A DNA stretch of 64,000 nucleotides from Prostheceraeus crozeri (GCA_907163375.1 CAJQUW010003181.1:248001-312000); one strand, 5' to 3'; counted from the first letter of the stretch, positions 45,992 to 57,175 are shown. Made by a program: numbers and translations. The notes: generated from the sequence alone by a model not told the origin.

Positions 45992-46111
45992 ATTCCTGTG
46001 CTATGAAACACTTTTTTCCTGTTCTACCAAAAAAGCAAAAATAAACGAATGACACTCGAAAAAAGCAAAAATTCAGGTATATTCTAACAAAGCGAATGTC
46101 AGGGTGGTCTG

Positions 46112-47907
46112 TTTTCAGCCTGTGAGGCTATGAAACTTACAAGTGCCTAAGTTCAATAAAATTATTCACCATTTAGGCTATATCAAAGATAACTGCAATA
46201 ATTTTCTTTCTTGAAAATGAAAAATTGTGCCTCAGGCTTTCACGGAAATTGTTTATTCTGTGAAATCCGATATTTCAGATTCCCTAACGGGGACTTGACA
46301 TTCTTTCTTGATTTAGAAGCTAAGAAGCATTGCAAATTCACATACTTCAAAATACATTCAGAATTCAATGAATATATGAAGCTTCGGATTGCTTTTATGC
46401 GCACACCGATTCGAGGAAACAGAAGCAGTGACAGAGCTACTGGGCCTGTATAATAAGCAGTTTCATCGATCGAAATCAATCTCATCAAGTAACTGATTAT
46501 TAAATTGGCCTACTACAAAATTGCGGCTACTTAGCATAGTTTCACTTTTTGGAAGAAAAATAGAGTTTAGATAAATTCATGTAGTTCATATCTCATTTCT
46601 GGAATTTTGAGTTATTTCAGGAAAATCGAAAGTACGAATTTTCAAACTTTTCCCGTGAGCCAGTAATAAATTTTGGCTGCAATTAAAAATGTCACAGGGG
46701 AAGTTGAATTTATTCAATCCGACTTTATTTGTAGTGAGCAGACTGAGGTAGAGAAGGCTAACAAATATTGCGTTTTAGATATTCTTTTATCTCAGAATAG
46801 CTATTATTACATCAAAATATTATCAAGCTGTTGAAATTGGTCAATTTCCATTGAGGCTTTCATTCAATCGGCCTGCTAATTCATTATTGAAGTTCTGCAG
46901 GTAGAAAATTTTACCGATTCAATATTCTGTCTCCAGAATTTTCGGCCGACTTAATGAAGACGGTACAACATTGAAACTGGCTGGATACTGAGTCGCTTTC
47001 GGCAGAACTTTAGTTAATGAACAGCCCCAATATGCAGTTAAAGATTTATGAGAAATATCAGCAGTTTGCAAATTAACATGCAATCCTTCATGGATTCTCG
47101 CTAGTTGGATAATGATCAGCAGGCCTATACATTTATGTAGAGGACCTCTACTTCCAATCAACACAGAAGAAGAAACACCGAAACATCGCTCTCATCTTTA
47201 GTTACGTTAACTGCCATTCGACGAGTACCGGCTAGCTGACACCTTGTTGGACAAAACAATTTTAGTTGGGCATTTCGTAACTGAAGTTTCCTTCTCTCTC
47301 TCATGTCAAGGAATGACCTGATCATAGAGCACTCTATGGGTCTAATCAAAATAAATTAGGCCTATGCCTGAATAATATGCAGCTTCGACGTGCCTCAGAA
47401 TTGATGTAGGTGAGGAGAGCAGGTGATGAAAATAGATAACGATGTTTCCGCATGAACAATTTTTGTATTTTCATTATTTGTAATAATGCGTCGCGTCCAG
47501 TGGCGCAGAAGGCCATCTGAGGTCTCCTATGTGTATGAGTTTGATATCTTGCTAAAAGTTGTGCAAAATTTCATGTCGGAGCTAATTTCTCCGAATCTTT
47601 TCCGGAAGCCTATGAAAATGAGATTGAGCTAGATAGTTGTTTTGATTCTTTTTACAAAATATCTTTTCCGATTCTTTTTTTGGAGAATTAGATGGTGCGC
47701 TCTCTTGCACTGAGTTGTTCCGGGATCGGTTGCTTTCTTTAATTTGCTGAAAATAGGTTATAAATTGAGTTTTGACAATTTGAAAACATTTTCACCCCTA
47801 ATCTGCATATCAAATAAATGATGCGACCTCAGTTCAATATGCTTCAACTACTCATATGAACTTATTGATCAAAATAGGTGAAAACGTATGTTAGACAGAG
47901 ATGATCT
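46112..47907. other. 3' flank of IQGAP; no gene recognised
   Basis: No coding motif on either strand. Confidence 0.45.
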
Positions 47908-47917
47908 TTTATTTATT
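47908..47917 (-). terminator. Poly(A) signals for IQGAP
   Basis: Two overlapping AATAAA hexamers on the minus strand (AATAAATAAA), about 310 bp after the IQGAP stop; this is the expected distance for its cleavage/polyadenylation signal. Confidence 0.6.
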
Positions 47918-48224
47918 TACAAAGCATAAAAATATGCACATCTGCAAATTTACATGCAATCGGCCAAGTTCTAGATTAGAACTTTCAGTTTGATTATGAT
48001 AAATAGTCGAAACCACTGCTCACACGATAAGCAGTTGTTTAGGAAAAATAGAGAAGTCGAAAAATATTGTCCGTCAATAAAAATATCAACATCCAGGTAT
48101 CAAGTGCACATTGAATTTATGTCCATGGTCTCAAAAACTGGTTCTACATCGTAGCATCATAGGGAAAAGATAAATGATAAGATAACTGGAAAACTACACA
48201 GAAGCTCATAATTAAGATGTCCCA

Positions 48225-51200
48225 TCATCGAGAGTAAAATTTTTTGTTGATAAGAAAAATAAGTAAATTCACGTTGACCTTCGCCCGGTTGAAAAGGCGC
48301 ATCACCGCGACTCCTTCATACTGAAGCTGCAACAAGTCTTGGAATACAACCTCAACTTTGTCCATTAACACACCCATAAATTTGGCTACAACAAGAAACA
48401 GACCAACTTCACCGTTTACTTCTGAAATTTCAAACTGAAGATTCTTGAATTGACCGCTGGATAGTCCCTCGATCTCCAAAACAACACCTTTCTTGCTGAG
48501 TTCTGCTGCAGTAAATTTGATCAGTCTTCCTCCTTCAGGGCAATGTAACTGTCCAATCGGAGTATTTGGGCCGCCCTTCTTGATACTCCTTCTCCTACGT
48601 CGCACCAGATTTTGCATGCAAGAGACACAATACCTACTGTAGTAATCGATTTGATCTTGATGGAACTGTCTCTTCCAGAGTAATCGTTCAAGCGTAGATT
48701 TAACACGAACGATATCTTGTTTCCGCCTCTGTCTGTAACCTCTAAGATGACGAATATCACGCACAATCGCATCCAACAATTCCTGATAATTATTGTCACG
48801 ACTGACCAATCCCGCAGTTTCAAGGGTGGCAAGATTTTCCTCTACTCTTCGTTTCTTTTCTTCCAACGGCAACTTCATCTCATTATGCATGGCAGTAGAT
48901 TGAGGTCCTCGTGTTCTTCCAGGGGTCATGCTTTCATTTAAATGTTCTCTAGACTGAATAAGTGAGGAATGACGTTGGATATCTTCAGCGGTCGCCGACC
49001 TTTCCAATACTTCCAACAAGCTCCTACACCGACCAGCACATGTACTTGATGATAGAATGTCGACGGTTAGACGTTTAGTCCGAACCATCAATATTTCCAA
49101 ATCCAGACTTTGATCTTCAGACGAGCCAGAGAGATCACAGCGCGGTCCAAGAGTCAAACACACTTCAGTAACTTCATCACCTGAAGACTGCGCGCGGTCA
49201 CCAGAGCCGTTACCGAATAAAGTAGCAACGACATCCGATTCACCAAGATCGTCAAGAACATCATGAATCGGATCGTCATGAAATGGAGCGATGCTGTCCT
49301 GATATTGAATCAACAACAAGTGTGTGTCCAACATTTCCTTCAAACTGATGTGGATCGTTGGTCGTGTTAGAAGAGTGAGATCTGTGAACCTGTCCATGCC
49401 AAAATACGACTCGGGTTCCTCTACGTTGCAAACTGTCATCAAAAAATGTTTAAATTGCTCATGGCAGTCGCGAATGAACGGATTCAGAACAGCTAAGAGA
49501 GGACTTTCAGGACCAAAACCTCTGTTAGCAGCAACAAACTGTAGCATCTTTGCGATTGATCCCAATGTTCGCCGTTTTTCATTACTGATTGCACCAACTT
49601 GTGTAGTGTCCACGATATCACACGTATCAGGTGCTACTATGGCAGTGTTCAGGTAGCGATAATAGACCATATTGGCCACAACCTTGAGAATTTCCTTTTC
49701 TTGATGATTCGGATAGCGAGCATGAAGACAAGTCTTGATGACACGACCACAGTAGCGTATAGTGAAAGGCAGAAGATCAGGAGATCGAATAATGACTTTT
49801 AGAAACCGCTGTGTAGCAATCCGCAGGTTCTCAACACTTCGCTTTACTGCTTCTCGAACGGTTTCGTGTTCAAGGGCTTCAGTTGGAGACACATCATAAG
49901 GCAGTCCACAAGCCAGGCCTGATTGTCCTTCCAACGTATTGATCCACTGTTTGTAAATTTCTACGGCATTTGTGTTGATTATCATGTCAGGATCGTGGAG
50001 TACTGAAAGAACCGGCCCTTGCAGCAATCTTCGGACACTCTGCACAGAATGAGGCGATCGACTTAGGCCGATGATCAGTCTGACGACAAATGGGTTTGAA
50101 GAAAGGAAATCCGATGGCTGATTTGTGTTTGTCTGTATCTCTAATTCCACAGCATGGCTGAAAAGCTTGAGCAACAAATATTCATCTCGTGCATTAGCAC
50201 CGAAATTGTAGAGAGAGAAAATGACTTTCTCCACAAATTTAGTTTGCTGATTCTGTGGCAGTTGATGAATTAGTTTACCGAGATAGACTGGGTTCGTTTG
50301 CAGCAGATAAAAGAGATGTTGATAAGCTTCCAATTTCTTTTGTGACACTTTGTTCAGGGCCTTTAAGCCCTTTGAAGTATTGGAGGTCGATGACCGACGG
50401 TATTCTTTCAATTTTGTGTTGTGCTTCAACACATCTTCAAGAGATATTCGATTCTTGACGAGTAAGCCGATCTTAATATCCATTTCCTTCAATTCGGCTT
50501 CCAGCGACTGATTTCTACGAATTTCGTCCGAAATCCGCTGCTTCAGATTTTGTAAACTCATCTCTTCTTGATAATCAGTGCAACTATTCTCCAATAGATG
50601 AATAAATTTCACAATAATGGGTAGAGTTTGCTTCCCACCCACCATAATCACCTTGTATCCATCTCTCATTTTGCTTGAGCGCCAATAAGATTGGATTTTA
50701 ATAACGACGTCCTCGTGTTGCTTGAAAAAGGCAAGACGATCAAGGAACCTTTTTCTATCAATCCACATACGAATGTAAGACTGCAAGCGAATGACAGCAT
50801 CCAAATTATCCATAAAGTGACTAATCCGTTTTTGCAAACATTTTCTCCGATACACCCAACGCCACCAGGTCTGAATTTTGATAATGGAATCGACATTGTT
50901 GATGAATAGATGAAACCTTTCCTTGAATTCTCGTCGAGCTAAATGCCCACGAATAAGAGCTTGCAATTTCACAATGAATTTTTCATTCGCTTTGAATAGC
51001 AATTGTCTATTGTGATCTTCATTCACTGAATTGACGACTGCTGCGATTTCGCCACGATTTAACAAAGTTGAATCCTTTACAACGTCCCGTGTTTTGAACC
51101 ACAACAATCGTTTGTCCCGTACATTGAAAAAGAAACCATGCTGTGAATCAGGAAGTCGAGTAAAAAGCCACCCTGTTCCCACGTGACCTCCTTCCGAGAT

Positions 51201-53186
51201 TTTGAATTGACGAAATTTCAACAGTTGCTGAAGATAAACCCCTTTACATTCTTTTATAGCTGAAGAGATGCTGAATTCCGGATGAGTAAGATATTGATAC
51301 ACTTCGACGGCGTCATTCTTATCAAGGGAAATATTTATCGCCGAAAGTTTCAAAGCCAATCTGTATGCTTGGTTTGCAAGGTCATTCGCTAAGGTAATCG
51401 AAGATTTCACCTCCTCAAACCATAAATCCTCATTCTCTTTACCAGATTCTCTCTTTCTCATCCGTTCTGCGTCTAACAGATATTGATACAACCCTCTGTT
51501 TTCTGGGAGTAAGTGATCTAAGTCAGTACTGAGGCAATTGAGAGCTTTGTAAGTGTCGCGAGGATAACCTTCATCAATGGCTCTATTCAGCTGTTCCAAA
51601 GCTACTGCTCTTGCTTCTTCAGTCATGGCCTTTTCATTGCATACATTGATGACGGTTTGTATTTCTTCAGGAGTTAGAAATCTATTTCTGGACTTTAATT
51701 TCCCGTCTTTGGCACAGACCAGCGATTCACGATATAATGCAGCATTGGATGGTTCGATGTTCGCTAAACGACATTCTGGTTGAAAGAGGGACAGCATAAT
51801 TGTCTCTTCTTCACTGGTGTCAACTGCACTGTTGATCCATGTGATGCAACGCAATACCTCCACAGCCTTGACCAATTCATCGTGAGTAAGGGAAGTTTCT
51901 TTCTCCAACAACGCCTGCTTCAATTCGATGTGATACATCTCCGCCGCAGATTCCTTTAAACCTTGAGGCAGCATTGCTTCAGGAATGCTTAAAGAGCGGA
52001 AAGTCTCTCCAGAATTGTTTCCCTCCAATGCTTTGTTGATATCTTTGATTGCGTTGTGCATATTCAACTCTTGAATGGCAAATGAATTGGCCGAGATAAT
52101 AGCTTCTTGTACGTCATCCTTAGTCATGACAATTTGACGGCCTTGACTTCGCATTTCAGTCAACATTTTCTCTAGAACAATCAAATACCAATCGCCATTT
52201 TCTTTTCTAACTTGAGAAAATGATAGAGTTTTCGATATGAGAAGAGTCATCATTCCATCAACATCCTGCTCATCAACAGCTTCTCGCAGCAGTTCCAGAT
52301 ATTGAATAACGTTGCAATAATTGATATTGCCTTGAAGTTCAGCCTGTGTTAGCATCTCATCATACACATCAGGAACGTAGGAATCATCCAAACATACACT
52401 ACGATTTTTTGAGGCAGCTGCTTTCCTTTGCTTAGCAAATAGTAACTGCTCACAGTAAGCTTCCTCGAAAGCCAAGTCGATATTTTCTAAGTGCGCATCT
52501 TCAATAGAAAGGGACGTAAATAATTTTCTGTAGTCGACAGTTTCGATGGCTTCGTTTATGGCAATGATGGCTGCATGTAGGGCTGCTTCATCAACTGGCA
52601 ATTGGTTCGCCAGAATACCACCAATTTTCCGAAAAGATGGCATGTCAATTCCGAATTTTTGAAGTTCCATACTAACGTTACTGATGACATCATTGGAAAA
52701 GGTAATTTTTCCATAGAGATCTTTGATCTGAGGAGCTTTGCCGAGTTTAAACAAGTGTAGACTAAGAGCGTGAATGCAATAGATAAGTCTTGGCATATTT
52801 TTCTTTTCATAGACATCTGTTGTTTCAGGCCAAAATATCGACGGAAGTTTGAGGTATTCGATTCCTCGCAGGAAGTGGTTGATATTGTCCGTATGGCGAA
52901 AGTGTAGGCCTGTCTTCCTGTATCTCAATTGAGCAGCGTCGTAAATCTTCTTTACTGGGATCACCGCCGGACATAGGAACGCCATCAAACGAGCAAGATA
53001 GACTCCATTTCGCAAGGATTCTTCAAATAGTTCAGTACCCGGAAGTCGATCATTCAAACATTCTTCTATCCATTGCTTTGCTTCTTCCAAATGACATAAA
53101 TATTCATAAGCGATTTGGTCATGTCGCTTGGCTTCAATTTCCTCGTAAGTGGCCTTTGACTCAAATTCATTGGTACACGCATCCAT
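48225..53186 (-). CDS. IQGAP1: IQGAP scaffold protein, single uninterrupted coding exon
   Basis: The frame encodes 1653 residues, close to human IQGAP1 (1657). Domains in order: a calponin-homology domain at about 28-145 (AYEYLCHLEEAKQWIEECL), which binds F-actin; IQGAP-specific helical repeats to about 640; a WW-like segment near 665-700 (GWLF...FFFNVRDKRLLW); four IQ motifs at about 735-845 (VKLQALIRGHLARREF to IKIQSYWRSSKMRDGY) for calmodulin/myosin light chains; a RasGAP-related domain at about 985-1340 (YYRYLNTAIVAPDTCDIVD); and the RGCT end (QDLLQLQYEGVAVMRLF...VNVNLLIFLINKKF). IQGAPs bind active Cdc42/Rac without stimulating hydrolysis and couple them to cortical actin. The ATG is 4 nt after a splice acceptor. 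The symbol denotes family; the exact orthologue (IQGAP1, 2 or 3) is not resolved. No coding intron and no stop, which is unusual. Confidence 0.97.
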   Translation of the reverse strand: MDACTNEFESKATYEEIEAKRHDQIAYEYLCHLEEAKQWIEECLNDRLPGTELFEESLRNGVYLARLMAFLCPAVIPVKKIYDAAQLRYRKTGLHFRHTDNINHFLRGIEYLKLPSIFWPETTDVYEKKNMPRLIYCIHALSLHLFKLGKAPQIKDLYGKITFSNDVISNVSMELQKFGIDMPSFRKIGGILANQLPVDEAALHAAIIAINEAIETVDYRKLFTSLSIEDAHLENIDLAFEEAYCEQLLFAKQRKAAASKNRSVCLDDSYVPDVYDEMLTQAELQGNINYCNVIQYLELLREAVDEQDVDGMMTLLISKTLSFSQVRKENGDWYLIVLEKMLTEMRSQGRQIVMTKDDVQEAIISANSFAIQELNMHNAIKDINKALEGNNSGETFRSLSIPEAMLPQGLKESAAEMYHIELKQALLEKETSLTHDELVKAVEVLRCITWINSAVDTSEEETIMLSLFQPECRLANIEPSNAALYRESLVCAKDGKLKSRNRFLTPEEIQTVINVCNEKAMTEEARAVALEQLNRAIDEGYPRDTYKALNCLSTDLDHLLPENRGLYQYLLDAERMRKRESGKENEDLWFEEVKSSITLANDLANQAYRLALKLSAINISLDKNDAVEVYQYLTHPEFSISSAIKECKGVYLQQLLKFRQFKISEGGHVGTGWLFTRLPDSQHGFFFNVRDKRLLWFKTRDVVKDSTLLNRGEIAAVVNSVNEDHNRQLLFKANEKFIVKLQALIRGHLARREFKERFHLFINNVDSIIKIQTWWRWVYRRKCLQKRISHFMDNLDAVIRLQSYIRMWIDRKRFLDRLAFFKQHEDVVIKIQSYWRSSKMRDGYKVIMVGGKQTLPIIVKFIHLLENSCTDYQEEMSLQNLKQRISDEIRRNQSLEAELKEMDIKIGLLVKNRISLEDVLKHNTKLKEYRRSSTSNTSKGLKALNKVSQKKLEAYQHLFYLLQTNPVYLGKLIHQLPQNQQTKFVEKVIFSLYNFGANARDEYLLLKLFSHAVELEIQTNTNQPSDFLSSNPFVVRLIIGLSRSPHSVQSVRRLLQGPVLSVLHDPDMIINTNAVEIYKQWINTLEGQSGLACGLPYDVSPTEALEHETVREAVKRSVENLRIATQRFLKVIIRSPDLLPFTIRYCGRVIKTCLHARYPNHQEKEILKVVANMVYYRYLNTAIVAPDTCDIVDTTQVGAISNEKRRTLGSIAKMLQFVAANRGFGPESPLLAVLNPFIRDCHEQFKHFLMTVCNVEEPESYFGMDRFTDLTLLTRPTIHISLKEMLDTHLLLIQYQDSIAPFHDDPIHDVLDDLGESDVVATLFGNGSGDRAQSSGDEVTEVCLTLGPRCDLSGSSEDQSLDLEILMVRTKRLTVDILSSSTCAGRCRSLLEVLERSATAEDIQRHSSLIQSREHLNESMTPGRTRGPQSTAMHNEMKLPLEEKKRRVEENLATLETAGLVSRDNNYQELLDAIVRDIRHLRGYRQRRKQDIVRVKSTLERLLWKRQFHQDQIDYYSRYCVSCMQNLVRRRRRSIKKGGPNTPIGQLHCPEGGRLIKFTAAELSKKGVVLEIEGLSSGQFKNLQFEISEVNGEVGLFLVVAKFMGVLMDKVEVVFQDLLQLQYEGVAVMRLFNRAKVNVNLLIFLINKKFYSR

Positions 53187-53205
53187 TTTCCTGAAAACAA
53201 AAAAA
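53187..53205 (-). other. Splice acceptor of a 5' UTR intron
   Basis: Minus strand reads a T-rich tract, then GTTTTCAG|GAAAATGG, placing a 3' splice site at 53191-53192 and only 4 nt of UTR before the IQGAP ATG. The upstream non-coding exon was not located. Confidence 0.65.
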
Positions 53206-53808
53206 TGACAATTAAAGGAAGTTTAAGACTAAGCAATCAACTAAGAAGACTGACAATTTCGAGGATGACAATCAATTACAAATTAGCGAATAAAATGATG
53301 CAGGCGTATTCACTTTGAATTTTGCTTCACATGCATTTCTACTTTTTTCTCTTATTTGCTTATTTTTTTGTTACCTCATCGTGGTTTCCTAACCTTATAT
53401 CTCTTACGAAGTGAATGCTCATGCATCTATCTATGATTTCTTTCTGCCTTCAGACTGTCAAGGGAAAATATTGCAGCTGTTACAAATAAATGACAGGGGT
53501 GACCGTCGCATTTGGATCTCTGACACATTTTTATATTCAGAAATTATCACATTTCGACACATACCGATTAACATAAAAGTTACATGCTGATGGAAACACA
53601 TGGCCAAATTTTGCCAATGAACACATAATTGAGTTTTTCAATTTTCATTTTATTAATTTGGAAGGCTGTGTTGAGCATGTAACATGATCTTCATAAAACA
53701 AAGTAATACCGGGACAAGGTCGATAAATCCCTAATTATCTCGCTAACTACAATACCAAAGATCCGATTCTTGTTGATACATATTTAGGAGAGCGAACCAA
53801 AGGTTTAA

Positions 53809-53957
53809 CCCTTTCGCGACCAATGCGTGCAGAGCACGTCATATATAAATTATTCAATGTCACTACGACTGGGAAGACATCAATAGAGTATATTTAAACT
53901 ATACGTGCAAAGGACGTCATAGTGGACATGATGAATTTCACTTTGGTTGCGAAAGGG
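53809..53957. mobile_element. piggyBac-type MITE, 149 bp
   Basis: Ends CCCTTTCGCGACCAA and TTGGTTGCGAAAGGG, flanked by TTAA (53805-53808) and CTAA (53958-53961). TTAA targets and CCC starts are the piggyBac hallmark. Inside are inverted ACGTCAT/GACGTCAT blocks. It sits about 620 bp upstream of the IQGAP start, probably in its 5' UTR intron or promoter region. Confidence 0.8.
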
Positions 53958-54713
53958 CTAAGAAAGAGAACCATCTAAGTGTCCAATATTCGCCCTAAGA
54001 TAAAAGGTAAAAAACGGGAACACGAGGTCATTCATTTTCATTCATCATTCAAGAACATGAATACAGACAAGCTTCTGCCTAATTTTACAGCATGATTTCA
54101 CTGAACATATTATTTCGCAGAAAAAGGGGTAACTTCAAATTCAGCATTCAGTTAAGAAATACCATTCAGCTTATTACAATTGCCATTACTCTTTTGGCTT
54201 GTATACATTTCATTAAAAAATTGCATCTGCATGCATCATCGAAAGCACACTTTCGAAGGGACTCCCATGTTCTGGACTTGATAATCGAAAAACATACGGT
54301 CACATAGAAAATGAAGTTTGCAACGAAGCCAACTTTGAACAAGCGAACAAATAACACTTAACTTAGCAATTCATCAATCTTACTCAAACTCTCTAAAACA
54401 AAGTATCATCATTAAAGCATAAAAGAACTTCAGAATAATGGCTTCATCAAACAGTAAGGTTTCTTCATTGCTTCATTCATACTAAGTTAATCATCCTCTG
54501 TAACTTGTGATTCAATATTTTGCCATGCCACCGCGAAAACACAGCTTCAGTCAAATTATTATTCAAATTATCACATCTTGTCACACCAACAATGAAAAAT
54601 ACACCTTTTATCACGCTGTGTTTTGATGTGCAAAATAGCTACATCGGCCCACCCCTGAAATGAGAAGCATTATCTCAAACTTGACTCTTTCTCAACATTT
54701 TCTTTACGGTCTA
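53958..54713. other. No gene recognised
   Basis: AT-rich spacer between the MITE and the DD41D transposon. Confidence 0.5.
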
Positions 54714-56090
54714 CAAGGTGTCCCACAAGTCTGGACACATAGGAAATTATGAGTTTCTATGTGTGCAATGCATTTGTACGTAAATCCTTCTGATTAACAT
54801 CTTTAACTTCAATGTCATCAGCGACAAATAGCTGTGCAAATGAACTATCTATCATTGTGTTCAGAACATGTGACTAGTACTCGGTATTGTCATATAGAAG
54901 TTGGCTAGTCAATCGCATTTCCATTTGACGTCTTATCAGCGAGCATGCCATTGACAATAGAAGAGCGCATTGAAGTAATTTTGTTGGTTGGGAATCGTAG
55001 CACGAGAGACGCAGCGGATTTGTTTAATCAGAACCATCCTGAACGCGAGCCCATCAGCTTCAGTTGTGTCGCAAAACTTTTGAGAAAATTCAAGGAGACT
55101 GGCAGTGTGTATGACAAACCCCGGTGTGGCCCTCCCCGACGAGTCAATGATGAAGATACCGATACAGCAGTCTTGGGTGCATTTAGCAGAAGTCCGAAAA
55201 GATCCATCCGCCGTATGTCCGCTGAAATCAACATTTCAAAGTCAAGCATCCATCGCATTCTGAAACTCCATAGCTGGCATCCATACAAATTGCATTTGAT
55301 GCAAAAATTATCGGAAGACGATCCAGACAGAATAACTGAATTTTGTTCCTGGGCGATGAACATGTGTGAAGAAAATGACAACTTCCCAAATGAAATTTTA
55401 TTCACTGATGAAGCCAACTTTTACGTTTCTGGAGAGGTTAACAGACAGAACACACGCTACTGGTCATCAAGCAATCCTCACTGGTTTGATGGATCCAAAG
55501 ATCAAGGAACCAGGCGTCTTATGGTGTGGTATCTGGAAAGATCAGGTTGTTGGTCCATTCTTTTTTGAGGACACAGTACGGGGAGAAAATTATTTGAGTC
55601 TGCTACGCAACGAAGCACTACCAAGTCTACCAGACGACGGTCCTCCTTGGTTTCAACACGATGGTGCCCCGGCCCATTACTCTGTCATTGTTCGTGAATT
55701 TTTGAATGAACAATTTCCTGGGCATTGGATTGGTCGAAGAGGAACGGTTGAATGGCCGCCAAGAAGTCCAGACCTTTCTCCGCTTGACTTCTACCTTTGG
55801 GGACACTTGAAAGCTATGGTGTATTCCGAAAAGATTCAAGACCTTCATCATTTGCGGTGGCGCATACAGGAAGCCTGTCAGCAGATTACCCCAGAAATCA
55901 TTCAGCGAGTCTTGATGGAGTGGAGATATCGACTGGAATTGTGTGCTGTGAACGGTGGTGGACATTTTGAACACATCCTTTGACTTTCATGCATTTTGTC
56001 CACTAGTATTTACTTTAACATTGAATAAATGATTAATATGAATGGAATATGCGATTTTCTCCTATGTGTCCAGACTTGTGGGACACCCTG
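54714..56090 (+). mobile_element. DD41D (rosa-type) Tc1/mariner-superfamily transposon
   Basis: A 1377-bp element flanked by TA (54712-54713, 56091-56092). Its 31-bp inverted ends (54714-54744, 56060-56090) start CA(A/G)GGTGTCCCACAAGTC and differ at one base. It encodes one transposase, interrupted by a single frameshift, and appears to be the youngest transposon in the window. Confidence 0.93.
54945..55983 (+). pseudogene. DD41D transposase with one frameshift
   Basis: ATG at 54945 (MPLTIEERIEVILLVGNRST) opens a helix-turn-helix domain and basic linker (PRCGPPRR). The first catalytic Asp is in FTDEANFYVSGEVN. Near 55525 the reading frame shifts, from LMVW in the first frame to LWCGIWKDQVVGPFFFEDTV in the next, consistent with loss of 5 nt at a short tandem repeat. 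The second Asp is in FQHDGAPAHY and the third in EWPPRSPDLSPLDFYLWG; 41 residues separate them, which defines DD41D. The stop is at 55981. Total length is about 345 residues. All three catalytic residues remain, and apart from the shift I see no other lesion. Confidence 0.92.
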
Positions 56091-56092
56091 TA

Positions 56093-57175
56093 GTCATGAT
56101 CGACAGCGAACGACATCTCATGTAACTTGGTTGAATAGTTACAATATCAACTATTGTTGACTTAATGTAATGATTAAACATGACAGCCGAATACACGAGA
56201 GGCTGACTGAAAATATGATTATCCAATTTATCGAACTTCCCAAAATCGGACAATCATAAAAACATGAATATGTTTGGATTGTAGTTGCAAGTGGGCTGTT
56301 ATCTTTGGAGAGGATCGAGGGAAGATTAACTTTAGTTGCGGACACTACAAATCTTTCATGCATTAATGCACAATGAAATATGATTATTTCAGTCGTCAAT
56401 TTCTCGAAGAGAATGTTTACTTTCAATAGACCGAATCATAGAGTAAATATATTAGGTAGAGTGGTAACTCCGCATCAGTGGTCGCAGCGCTGCAAAATTT
56501 TTACAGGCCTACTAATATCAGAAAATTACAGCATCATATTTCATGATTATGAAGAGTAAAACAGCGCTCTTATCAAAACTTGACCAACGCCCAATATCTG
56601 TCGGGAGAAACTGATTTTTCAAAATGTCTTGTGCAATTTCCGCAACTAAGTGCTTTCTTGTAATAAGCCAGACTTTTCGAAAGCAACTACGTTCCGTCAT
56701 TGATGACTCACAAAAGATTTTTCGCAAATATCTGATTACATGAACTCGCTACTACCGCCATCTATTGTCTCCTAGGAGCCATTTTGTTAATACTAAACTA
56801 CCTAAATTTGTAACATGCAACAACTGACATTTCGTTGCCGAATTCATCTTATCAACTAGAACATACATGTGCATGTAGCAAATATAGCCAAAAGTCACTA
56901 ACCTCACAGCTAAACCACCAACAAAAACTTTGCAACAAAAATTCTTGTTATTACATGTCATTTAAGACATGATTCGTTCAAGTTGATAACAGGCGCTGAC
57001 AGGAAGGTCACAACAAAAGCAAATAAACCAATCAGCAATTGAAAGAAAGTGGAAGTTCTCATCAAAAGAAAACGAGTAGTAATTACGGATCGAAAGAGAA
57101 ATAACGGATGATGTAGAAATTCAGCGGTGTGAAAATCGCAACTTGTAAGGATGCAACAATCCTGCATATAAAAAC
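56093..57175. other. No gene recognised
   Basis: AT-rich; nothing seen apart from short frames. Confidence 0.5.

Larger units (their letters stand above)
38161..46111. mobile_element. Interrupted copy of the CAGACCACC element
   Basis: Starts CAGACCACCAAACCAATTCG and ends GAATGTCAGGGTGGTCTG. Its segments 38161-38284, 40906-41544, 44933-45660 and 46005-46111 align in order with the uninterrupted copy at 60799-62721. Three insertions or replacements break it: 38285-40905, 41545-44932 and 45672-46004. The flanking hexamers no longer match, so it is the older copy. Confidence 0.8.

Noticed and set aside
50255-50458. Plus-strand frames inside the IQGAP region (also 48717, 49324, 51577)
   Set aside because: Shadows on the antisense strand of a clear 1653-codon gene.
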